Source: Aquificota bacterium (GTDB lineage: Bacteria > Aquificota > Aquificia > Aquificales > Hydrogenothermaceae). From it: 12,580 nt of DNA. Location: the NCBI GenBank assembly GCA_013153235.1, contig JAADEU010000129.1, forward strand, positions 1 through 12,580. Reading direction: 5' to 3'. The number at the start of each line of letters is the position of its first letter. Within the stretch, counting starts at the first letter, position 1. Below the pieces are notes generated by a model, which saw only the letters and a program-made list of their open reading frames with translations, did not search any database and was not told where the DNA came from. Shown piece by piece: positions 1 through 6,831 of this stretch. The position numbers and the translations under genes were made by a program.

Positions 1-1928
1 CCTGTGATTGTTGCCCCTGCAATACCCTGAACATTCTCAAGAAGTTTGCCCAGTGGTTTTATGACGATTTCTTCCTCTCCAAACAATTCCTCAACAGCTA
101 TGGCTATATTTTTCTCCCCCACCTTCACTATTACTATAAATTGCTTTTCGTCTGTGTCAGGTATATCAAACAGCTCATTCAGACTGAACAGAAGATAAAC
201 CTCGTCCCTGAGCATAAATGATTTGAACTGGCCGATATTTTTAACATTTTCCGGCTCGTACCTGACAATCTCAACAACAGAGTAAAGTGGAATTGCAAAT
301 ATCCTCTGGTTTGCCCCTACCATCAGGGTTCTGATAATGGCAACTGTGAGGGGCAGTTTCATAATGAATTTTGTGCCCTTCCCAAGTTCACTTTCAACCT
401 CTATCGTTCCCCTCAGGGAATGGATGGTGGATGCAACAACATCCATACCAACACCACGACCGGATACATCACTGATTTGTTCCGCTGTTGAGAATCCCGG
501 CATAAACAGCAGTTCGTATGCCTCTTTATCACTCATATTTTCAGCCTGTTCAGGAGATATAAGGCCTTTCTCAACTGCTTTTCTCTTTACCTTTTCTACA
601 TCAATACCCCTTCCATCATCCTCAATGGCAATTATGATTCTGTCCCCTTCCTGGAAGGCCGACAGTTTTATCGTTCCCACCTCAGGTTTTCCTGCCTTCA
701 GTCTCTCCTCTGGAGGTTCTATTCCGTGGTCTATGGCATTTCTGACAAGGTGGATAAGTGGGTCTTCCAGTTTATCAAGTATCGACCTGTCTATTTCAGT
801 ATCCTCACCTTCAAGAACCAGATTGACCTTTTTGTTCAGTTTTTTGGCGAGGTCCCTTACTATCCGCGGGAATTTGCTGAAAATCTTCTTAACAGGCTGC
901 ATACGAAGCTTCATTACGGCATCCTGGAGGTCACTGACGGTACGGCTCATTCCGGTTATTGAGTCCAGAAGCTCCTCTATGGTATCTGTGCTTTCACAGG
1001 AGGTCTCAAGACCTGAAGCCAGTTTGACAATTCTGTTTCTGTCAAGAACAAGCTCCCCGACAAGGTTCATAAGAACCTCTACCCTTTCCACATCAACCCT
1101 GATAACCTCTTCCTTCTTATCAGATTTTTTCTTTTTGGCAGGCTGCTGCTGTTGCTGTTGCTGGGGTTTTTCCTCCTTTTTCTCTGGTTTTGTTTCTGTT
1201 TGCTGGGGCTGTGGAGCCGGTTCAGGCTCAGGTGTGGCAGCAGGAGGTTCCTCTTTTTTCTCTTCCTGTGGCTTTATAAGGTCCTTTACATCCTTACCTT
1301 CTGCAATGATTTTTTCAAGCTTTTCTATGACCTCAAGGGGAGGCCTTTCGTCTGGAGGCAGGAGAATAAGCTCTTCCAGAATCTCACCAAGATCCTTACC
1401 CGGGTATTTTCTGATAAGTTCTTTTATGTCCTCATCAACACCTTCCACAAACTCAACATCATCTGATGACTGTTTTTCCTCCTTCTGGCTCTCACCGTTT
1501 ACAACCTCCGCCTCAACCACTTCACCGCCGGAAAAGACAGCATCCAGTCTCTCAAGGAAGTCCTTTATATCCTCTTCATCAGGGATCTCATCATTCTCTT
1601 TGAGCATCTCTATTGCTTCCTTTAGCTTATCAACACCCTCAAAAATGAGGTCCATCATATCCGATGTAAGCTTTATCTCGTCATTCCTCAGCTGGTTAAA
1701 TATGTCCTCTATCTTGTGGGCTATCTCAACTATAGATGTCAGGCCAATGAATCCTGCCCCACCTTTGAGGGTGTGCATTCCCCTGAATATTTTGTTGAGA
1801 AGGTCTTTATCTTCCGGATTGGCTTCCAGTTCTATCAGGTCCTGGTCGAGACTGGATAGAATCTCATCAGCTTCTATTAAAAACTCTTCGAGGATTTCTC
1901 TCATCTCGTCAGTAAATTCAAGCTTCAT
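1..1928 (-). CDS. cheA: Chemotaxis sensor histidine kinase CheA (3' end cut by window edge)
   Basis: Autophosphorylating kinase of the chemotaxis array, cytoplasmic, coupled to receptors through its CheW-like domain. 642 codons are visible; the last tens of residues are missing. The HPt domain is at residues 1 to about 110, with the phospho-site MHTLKGGAGF (His52). Then come an acidic helical stretch (about 120-195) and a Pro/Gln/Lys linker with six glutamines in a row (about 200-265). Dimerisation helices follow (about 270-335), then the HATPase domain with N box HLVRNAIDHG (Asn397), DDGRG (about 437) and GRGVGMD (about 489). The CheW-like domain starts near 515. The ATG is preceded by GAGGT at 7-bp spacing. 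It lies 22 bp after cheZ in the same operon. No recognisable ferredoxin-like P2 domain lies between HPt and linker. Family assignment is secure. Confidence 0.97.
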   Translation of the reverse strand, partial: MKLEFTDEMREILEEFLIEADEILSSLDQDLIELEANPEDKDLLNKIFRGMHTLKGGAGFIGLTSIVEIAHKIEDIFNQLRNDEIKLTSDMMDLIFEGVDKLKEAIEMLKENDEIPDEEDIKDFLERLDAVFSGGEVVEAEVVNGESQKEEKQSSDDVEFVEGVDEDIKELIRKYPGKDLGEILEELILLPPDERPPLEVIEKLEKIIAEGKDVKDLIKPQEEKKEEPPAATPEPEPAPQPQQTETKPEKKEEKPQQQQQQQPAKKKKSDKKEEVIRVDVERVEVLMNLVGELVLDRNRIVKLASGLETSCESTDTIEELLDSITGMSRTVSDLQDAVMKLRMQPVKKIFSKFPRIVRDLAKKLNKKVNLVLEGEDTEIDRSILDKLEDPLIHLVRNAIDHGIEPPEERLKAGKPEVGTIKLSAFQEGDRIIIAIEDDGRGIDVEKVKRKAVEKGLISPEQAENMSDKEAYELLFMPGFSTAEQISDVSGRGVGMDVVASTIHSLRGTIEVESELGKGTKFIMKLPLTVAIIRTLMVGANQRIFAIPLYSVVEIVRYEPENVKNIGQFKSFMLRDEVYLLFSLNELFDIPDTDEKQFIVIVKVGEKNIAIAVEELFGEEEIVIKPLGKLLENVQGIAGATIT

Positions 1929-1950
1929 CTTTCTAACCTCAACATATTTT

Positions 1951-2475
1951 CTACATCCCAAACTGTTTTAAAATGTCATCAACATCTTCCTGGGATACCT
2001 CTTTCTTCCACTCCAGCTCTTCCAGTTTCTCTTTAAGCTCTTCCTTTTTACCTTCTGATTTTTCCTCACTTATTCCAAACAGAAGAAGAATTTTCAGTAT
2101 CTCTTTTTCTAAATCGGTTATAAAGCCTGAAATTTTTAATAACCTCTGGGAAACAATATCCTGAAACTCAAGGAGAGTCAGGGATTCTGTGAGTTTTGTT
2201 ACCGCCTTTTCAAGCTCTTCTGATATAAATGATTTCAGCTCCTGGTTATCTATACCTGAAGTCTTTTCCAGAACTCCTTTGATGATGGATGTAATCTCCA
2301 TAATGTTGTCTATGAGCTTTTTTGTCGCCTCTTCACTCTCTTTAATTGCCAGTTCTATATGTGTATTGACGCTTTTCAACCCCTCTCTTTTAGTTCCCAG
2401 TGTCTCAACATCGTGTTTGTACTTTTCAATGATTTCCAGAAGTTTTTTAACTTCCTGAAGAAGCCCCTCTGTCAT
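1951..2475 (-). CDS. cheZ: CheZ-family phosphatase of phospho-CheY
   Basis: Probable phosphatase that switches off CheY-P. The 174-residue protein is almost wholly helical and charged, as expected for the long CheZ hairpin. Two CheZ signatures are visible. The first is LEFQDIVSQRL at 102-112, matching the active-site helix in which Asp and Gln are four apart (here Asp106 and Gln110; E. coli CheZ Asp143 and Gln147). The second is the C-terminal CheY-binding peptide VDDILKQFGM at 165-174, preceded by a Lys/Glu-rich linker (about 136-160). It is shorter than the roughly 214-residue E. coli protein. AGGAGG lies inside the end of cheB, and only one base separates the cheB stop from this ATG, so translation is probably coupled. 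The operon position before cheA supports the call. Overall similarity to enterobacterial CheZ is low, so the assignment rests on motifs and context. Confidence 0.83.
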   Translation of the reverse strand: MTEGLLQEVKKLLEIIEKYKHDVETLGTKREGLKSVNTHIELAIKESEEATKKLIDNIMEITSIIKGVLEKTSGIDNQELKSFISEELEKAVTKLTESLTLLEFQDIVSQRLLKISGFITDLEKEILKILLLFGISEEKSEGKKEELKEKLEELEWKKEVSQEDVDDILKQFGM

Positions 2476-2476
2476 C

Positions 2477-3447
2477 TTAACCTCCTATCTGATTTATTAG
2501 ATTTATTAACTGTTCATCTGATAAAACGTAATCAACAACACCATTCTTAAGGACGCTTTCAGGCATTGAGCCGCACTCTACACATGAGGGGCTCTGGACT
2601 ACCGTAACGCCTCCGTATCTTTTGACCTGTGTGAGACCTTCGCTGCCATCGCTTCCCATACATGAGAGGATTATCCCTACAGTATCTTCTTTCGTAAATT
2701 CTACTAAGGAGCTTAAGAACAGGTCTATGGATGGTATGAATTCTGTCTTCTTATTAATAGCCTGAAACCTGCCTCTCCTGTCTATTATCATGTTTCTGCC
2801 GCCTTTTACAATATAAATATTTCCCTCCTTTATATTTTCGGAATTTTTCGCAATTTTTACATTGACTGAGGGTAAGTTATTAAGCTTTCTGGCAAATATT
2901 TTCGTAAAACCTCCGGTTTGTGGATTAACATTATTAAACTAAATTTAAAATTATTATCAAGTCCTTTTACAATTTTCGTGATTAGAGAAACAGAACCTGC
3001 CGACCCACCAACAAATATCACAGGTTTTTCCGGAAAATGACTGAATGCATTAAAACCTGCAGGGTAGTTTATTAGACAGAACTTTTTGAAAATGCTTTCA
3101 AGGTAAAGGTGAAGTGCATTTTTCATATCGGATTTAAGTAGCAGGTCAGATGCCCCATGCTGGAGGGATTTCAGGGCAGTTTCAATGCTTACAGGCTCGT
3201 TTGTGGAGGTTACCACGACCCCTGTATAGGGCAAAAAGGCCTTTATCTGTTTTGTTACCTCTATACTGCTTAAGTCCCTGAATCCGGCAGCTGCAAGGAC
3301 AAGCTGGGGTTTCGCAGATATAGACAGCTTTACAGTATCACTTCCCCTTCCGACGGTGAATACCTGTATTCCGCCGTGGCTTTTGATGATAGATTTTATC
3401 TTTCTCAGATAGTAGGGACTGCTCTCTCCAACAACAACCTTTATTAC
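2477..3447 (-). pseudogene. cheB: Protein-glutamate methylesterase CheB, frameshifted and lacking a start codon
   Basis: CheB removes methyl groups from chemoreceptors. Conceptual translation gives a receiver domain (1-105, counting GTA at 3447 as codon 1) and a methylesterase domain. The catalytic residues survive: Ser149 in VGGSAGS, His176 in LIHKP, and Asp in CMGSDGSEG near 2650. After HKP the frame ends early at 2857, but the neighbouring frame reads GGFTKIFARKLN, the expected continuation. One base is therefore missing near 2914-2915. No ATG, GTG or TTG occurs in frame before a TTG at 3234. The codon placed correctly for the AGGAG at 3454-3458 is GTA, where GTG would be expected. The receiver has lost its phosphorylated Asp (PQLVLAAAG). 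The catalytic tail alone is open from about 2914 to 2477, with an internal ATG at 2791. A sequencing error could explain the frameshift but not the other lesions. Confidence 0.85.
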
Positions 3448-4211
3448 CCCACTCTCCTGTAAAATGTGTACTGTTTTATCTTTTCCGGTCTGAAAAGTTT
3501 ATGGTCTTCAGGGGAAAGGAACTCAACAGGGGAGACAACAAGTACCCCGTCTTTTTTCAGGGCCTTTCTGAAGTTATACAGAACATAATTTATGTATTCA
3601 GGGTTAAAGTATATAAATACATTGCGGCAAAAGATTACATCGTAATGATTCTCAGGAAACGCCTTTGAATCCAGTATGTTTCCTCGCGTAAACTCTGTGA
3701 GTTTCTTGATTTTTTCAGAGATGTACAGGTACTCCCCATCTATTGAGATATATTTCCTGTATTCCTTTGGTATCTGATCCAGGGTCCTTCTACTGTAAAT
3801 CCCTTTCCTGGCCACAGACAGGGCGAATCTGCTCAGGTCCATTCCCTCGAAGAGTTTTCTTTCAGGAAGACTGCCTGTTTCCATTGCCATCATCGCAAGT
3901 GTGTAGACTTCCTTTCCTGTAGAACACCCTGCACTGAGTATCCTGAATTCCTTCTTATCCACAAGGGGTTTTAGATACAGTTCCCTGAATTCCTCAAGCT
4001 GCTGATAATGTCTGAAAAATGACGTCTTATTAACCAGTACGTTATCGATAAACAGTGAGGTTCTCTCTTCGTTTAGAAATATCTCGTCTATGGAAAGATT
4101 ATTTTTCCTGAGGAAGTTTTCGATTTTTTTCTGGAGTATCTGGAGCCTGTCCTCAGCATAATAATTCCCACTAAGCTGCTGGATTTTTTCTATTAAATGG
4201 TCTAACTTCAA
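3444..4211 (-). CDS. cheR: Chemoreceptor glutamate methyltransferase CheR
   Basis: S-adenosylmethionine-dependent methylation of receptor glutamates, cytoplasmic. The 255-residue protein has the all-helical N-terminal CheR domain (1 to about 75), ending in NKTSFFR (61-67), equivalent to the usual NET-FFR motif. The methyltransferase fold follows: motif I LSAGCSTGKEVYTLAM (92-107), the acidic adenosine-binding loop MDLSR (Asp125), FTRGNILD (174-181) and DVIFCRNVFIYF (191-202). The C-terminal LGHSE motif common in CheR is replaced by VSPVEFL. No ATG is available: an in-frame stop lies seven codons before the TTG, which has AAGGGA 6 bp upstream, so TTG is the likely start. It is the first gene of the operon. 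Its TAA stop overlaps the place where cheB should begin. Confidence 0.95.
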   Translation of the reverse strand: MKLDHLIEKIQQLSGNYYAEDRLQILQKKIENFLRKNNLSIDEIFLNEERTSLFIDNVLVNKTSFFRHYQQLEEFRELYLKPLVDKKEFRILSAGCSTGKEVYTLAMMAMETGSLPERKLFEGMDLSRFALSVARKGIYSRRTLDQIPKEYRKYISIDGEYLYISEKIKKLTEFTRGNILDSKAFPENHYDVIFCRNVFIYFNPEYINYVLYNFRKALKKDGVLVVSPVEFLSPEDHKLFRPEKIKQYTFYRRVG

Positions 4212-4242
4212 AACAGTCCCTTGCCGAATTTATTCTGTAGTC

Positions 4243-4265
4243 CAATATTATTTATAAATATATTG
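4243..4265. promoter_or_regulatory. AT-rich near-perfect palindrome between divergent cheR and flgN-like gene
   Basis: CAATAT and ATATTG arms flank the central palindrome ATTTATAAAT, with one extra T breaking perfect symmetry. It lies in the 67-bp spacer that must hold the start signals of both the cheR operon and the flgN-like gene. It may be an operator or overlapping -10 elements. No clear -35 is visible on either strand. A GCCGAATT at 4223-4230 loosely resembles a sigma-28 -10 element but lacks a good TAAA partner. Confidence 0.3.
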
Positions 4266-4278
4266 ACAGGGAGAAAAA

Positions 4279-4632
4279 ATGGCCACCGTCAAAGAGCTAC
4301 TCAGCAGACTTAAAGAAAAACTGGAGAAAGAAAAAGAGCTCCTCATCGTAACCATAAGGGACACTTCACACTCAGAGGAGCTTTTAAAGATTGTGGAAGA
4401 AAAAAGACAGATTCTGTCGGAGCTTGCCTCACTTAACAGGGAGGATTTTGAGGGACTTGAGGAGCTTCTTATGGAGGTTAAACAGCTCAGTGATATAAAC
4501 CTGAACCTCGCAGCAACCAATGCCCAGTTTATTGAGGAGGTTTTTTCTGCGATATTTGAAGAGCCCCAGAAATACGACCAGTCAGGTACGGTAAAACAGC
4601 CACAGAAAGGACTGTTCAATAAAAAGATATAG
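4279..4632 (+). CDS. Small helical protein, probable FlgN-like flagellar chaperone
   Basis: 117 residues, no signal peptide or membrane segment. Residues 1 to about 90 are predicted long amphipathic helices rich in Leu, Glu and Lys. The helical part ends in SDINLNLAATNAQFIEEVF (about 75-93), followed by a flexible tail with QKYDQSGTV (about 98-106). This layout resembles FlgN, whose last helix carries an Asn-rich segment and a loose tail with a YxxxG-like element. FlgN escorts hook-filament junction proteins FlgK and FlgL to the flagellar export gate. The ATG is preceded by AGGGAG at 5-6 bp. The gene is alone on the plus strand, divergent from the chemotaxis operon and convergent with the permease gene 14 bp away. 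The assignment comes from shape and context rather than a diagnostic motif; another small coiled-coil protein is possible. Confidence 0.5.
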   Translation: MATVKELLSRLKEKLEKEKELLIVTIRDTSHSEELLKIVEEKRQILSELASLNREDFEGLEELLMEVKQLSDINLNLAATNAQFIEEVFSAIFEEPQKYDQSGTVKQPQKGLFNKKI

Positions 4633-4646
4633 GGGGAGGAGGAAGC

Positions 4647-5981
4647 CTACACCCCGAATATTGTGTATTTCAACCATAAAAGACCAAGTGCAACGATAAC
4701 GGTTACCACAGTAACAGGGGTTCCCTGTTTCACAAAATCAAAGAATTTTATCGGATAACCTTCCCTTTCGGATAGTCCTGCTGCCACTACGTTGGCAGAA
4801 GCACCTATTATCGTCAGGTTTCCACCGAGACATGCTCCCAGGGCAAGTGCCCACCAGAGGGGTTCAACATTAAATGTGGCTGTTTTCCCGAGGTCTATAA
4901 GAACATAGGACATCGCCATTGTAAACGGTATGTTATCAACAATTCCTGAGATAAATGCAGAAAGACTACCAAGAACCAGTATTCCGGAAATCGGGTCTGT
5001 TATAATTCCGGCCACCAGATGGGCAGCATCCTCAAACACCCCGGAATGCTCAAGACCTCCAATTACAACAAACAGACCGAGGAAAAACATCAGTGTGGTC
5101 CACTCAACCCTTTCAAAAATCTTTTCAGGGTCCTCCTTCGCCCAGAGCATCAGGATTGATGCCATAAACAGGGCTATTGTTCCGGCTTCAAGGTGGAGTA
5201 TATGGTGGAGGAAGAACAGAAGAATCGTTACCCCAAACACTATAAGTCCTTTCCTCATCAGAACGACATCGTACTCAATCTTCTGCTCTTCAACAATTCT
5301 CTTAAGCTCTTCTTCGTCAACTATCTTCGATTCAAGATGACCCTGCATTTTCATCATCCCAATAAACACCACCGTTCCAATAATGTGGGTCACCACAACA
5401 ATAGGAGCCAGATTCACGATAAAGTCCATAAATGTAAAACCACCTAACGAACCTATGATGATGTTTGGAGGGTCTCCAATCAGTGTTGCCGTTCCCCCAA
5501 TATTCGAGGCCAGAACGGTTGCTATAACATAGGGAACAGGTTTGAGCTTTAACTTGGTTGTGATTGATATCAGAATGGGTATCATAAACAGAACGGTGGT
5601 CACGTTATCCAGAAATGCAGACAGTACCGCTGTAAGCATTGTAAATGTCAGAATTATCTTAAACGGGTCTCCCTTTGTTATTCTCAGGGCCACAGAGGAG
5701 AGTATGGAGAAGAAACCACTCTCGATAAGGACAGAAACAATTATCATCATCCCAATAAGGAGGAACATCGTGTTGTGGTCTATTAATTCCCATGCAGCCT
5801 CAGGTGTAACAACACCGAGGAATATGGCCAGCGTTCCTCCCATCAGTGCAGCAGGAACCCTGTGGAAGAACTTTTCCAGAATTATCATTGCGTAGGTTCC
5901 AACAAAAAGGAGAATGGATATCCAGTACAGATTTTCTTTGCTACCCAGTCCTAACATTCCTAAAATTGTTTGATGCTCCAC
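4647..5981 (-). CDS. P-protein (OCA2)-type permease of the ArsB/NhaD ion transporter superfamily
   Basis: Inner-membrane transporter, 444 residues, with about 11 hydrophobic segments in two homologous halves. Half one has SAFLDNVTTVLFMIPI (121-136) followed by SNIGGTATLIGDPPNIIIG (159-177). Half two has SAFISGIVDNIPFTMAM (341-357) followed by LGGNLTIIGASANVV (385-399). These paired motifs mark the P-permease branch, relatives of the human pink-eyed dilution protein and of NhaD/ArsB. A charged cytoplasmic loop lies at about 211-243. Substrate cannot be read from sequence: Na+/H+ exchange, arsenite or an organic or inorganic anion are all possible. The start is GTG, with AGGAG 7 bp upstream inside the end of the Usp-like gene; only two bases separate the genes. 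No terminator is visible after its stop. Confidence 0.88.
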   Translation of the reverse strand: MEHQTILGMLGLGSKENLYWISILLFVGTYAMIILEKFFHRVPAALMGGTLAIFLGVVTPEAAWELIDHNTMFLLIGMMIIVSVLIESGFFSILSSVALRITKGDPFKIILTFTMLTAVLSAFLDNVTTVLFMIPILISITTKLKLKPVPYVIATVLASNIGGTATLIGDPPNIIIGSLGGFTFMDFIVNLAPIVVVTHIIGTVVFIGMMKMQGHLESKIVDEEELKRIVEEQKIEYDVVLMRKGLIVFGVTILLFFLHHILHLEAGTIALFMASILMLWAKEDPEKIFERVEWTTLMFFLGLFVVIGGLEHSGVFEDAAHLVAGIITDPISGILVLGSLSAFISGIVDNIPFTMAMSYVLIDLGKTATFNVEPLWWALALGACLGGNLTIIGASANVVAAGLSEREGYPIKFFDFVKQGTPVTVVTVIVALGLLWLKYTIFGV

Positions 5982-5983
5982 CT

Positions 5984-6766
5984 TTACTCTCCTTTTTCGT
6001 CTTTGAATATTCCCACAGATGTCTCAGAATTTTCTATGTAAGACTCTTTATCATCAATATCTTCATTAATTATTAACAGGTCGTACCCCCTTCTCCTTGC
6101 GTAATACGGTATTTCCTTTTTAGGGTCACCTTTAATAACAACAAGCTCCACCTTCTCTCCTTCCAGACCCTCGGCTATCTTTCTTTTCACTATCTCAACA
6201 TGTTCCTTAAACAGGTCAAGAACGAGCTGTTTCGCCTCTTCGTCAGGATGGGTTTTTCTGAGTCTGTACTCGTAAAATGATTCATAGAAGGAGGTAATAA
6301 AATCAAACTCAACACCAAGTTTTTTAACAAAAAGGTGGGCGGATTTTATATAAAAAGGGGTGGAGGTCTCTTTATCAACATTAATCAGAACCTTATTTAT
6401 ACTGTCGGCATCCTCAAGGAGCATAAGGATATCGATATTTTCAAAGCTCTTTACCAGCTTTTCAGAGGAGGTTATCCTGAAGATATGTTCCAGTGGTGAC
6501 ACCTTTTCCTGGGTAACAACAAGAAGGTCCGGTTTTTCCTGTTTTATATGTTCCTTGGCCTCATCAAACTCAAGCTGATTTTTCAGCTCAAATTCGATGT
6601 TTGAGTCTGATAAAAAACGGGAAACCTCTGATTTTTCATCATCCGGAACATCAATCAGCAGAAGTACCAGTTTTTTGTTAAGCTTTTCGGCTATGGTCCT
6701 GACAACTTTCAGATTATTAAAATTGACATGGTTCTTTTGAAAAAAAATGACTTTATTTACAGGCAT
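5984..6766 (-). CDS. UspA-like stress protein, two degenerate Usp halves
   Basis: 260-residue soluble protein. The C-terminal half (about 124-240) has the Usp order: KVLINVDKETS strand-loop (125-135), a helix, VELVVIKGDPKKEIPYYA (207-223) and then YDLLIINED (228-236). The N-terminal half (1 to about 118) has a similar strand/helix rhythm and PDLLVVTQE (79-87), suggesting a tandem domain. The ATP-binding pattern Gly-x2-Gly-x9-Gly-Ser/Thr of classical UspA is absent, so nucleotide binding is doubtful. It sits two bases before the permease and is very likely cotranscribed and coupled with it, which suggests a cytosolic regulatory partner for that transporter. The ATG has GGAG 8-10 bp upstream, but those bases are buried in a 14-bp hairpin. 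Family call is moderate; precise role unknown. Confidence 0.72.
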   Translation of the reverse strand: MPVNKVIFFQKNHVNFNNLKVVRTIAEKLNKKLVLLLIDVPDDEKSEVSRFLSDSNIEFELKNQLEFDEAKEHIKQEKPDLLVVTQEKVSPLEHIFRITSSEKLVKSFENIDILMLLEDADSINKVLINVDKETSTPFYIKSAHLFVKKLGVEFDFITSFYESFYEYRLRKTHPDEEAKQLVLDLFKEHVEIVKRKIAEGLEGEKVELVVIKGDPKKEIPYYARRRGYDLLIINEDIDDKESYIENSETSVGIFKDEKGE

Positions 6767-6773
6767 ATTGGGG

Positions 6774-6818
6774 TCTCCTCTACTTCCATTTTTAATAATT
6801 TATCGGAAGTAGAGGAGA
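6774..6818 (-). promoter_or_regulatory. Perfect 14-bp hairpin covering the ribosome binding site of the Usp-like gene
   Basis: On the minus strand TCTCCTCTACTTCC (6818-6805) pairs perfectly with GGAAGTAGAGGAGA (6787-6774) across a 17-nt AT-rich loop. The 3' arm contains the AGGAG that serves the ATG at 6766. The 5' arm begins 13 nt after the htpX stop. No T tract follows, so it is not an intrinsic terminator. In mRNA it should block initiation unless it is melted or refolded. Confidence 0.6.
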
Positions 6819-6831
6819 ATTGTTTATACCT

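Noticed and set aside
337..1971. A 544-codon open frame on the plus strand
   Set aside because: It lies antisense to cheA, whose domains are unmistakable. Its Ser/Phe-rich low-complexity protein is the mirror of Lys/Glu-rich coding.
2857..3234. A separate 125-residue gene starting at TTG 3234
   Set aside because: Its reading frame continues upstream as the receiver and downstream, after one base change, as the rest of CheB; it is a fragment of that gene.
4248..4619. 123-codon minus-strand frame opposite the flgN-like gene
   Set aside because: Ser-rich shadow. The plus-strand gene has a well-placed binding site and a plausible helical product.
6774..6818. Reading the Usp hairpin as the htpX terminator
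   Set aside because: The stem is followed by CCCCAATATG, not a T tract, and contains the next gene's binding site.
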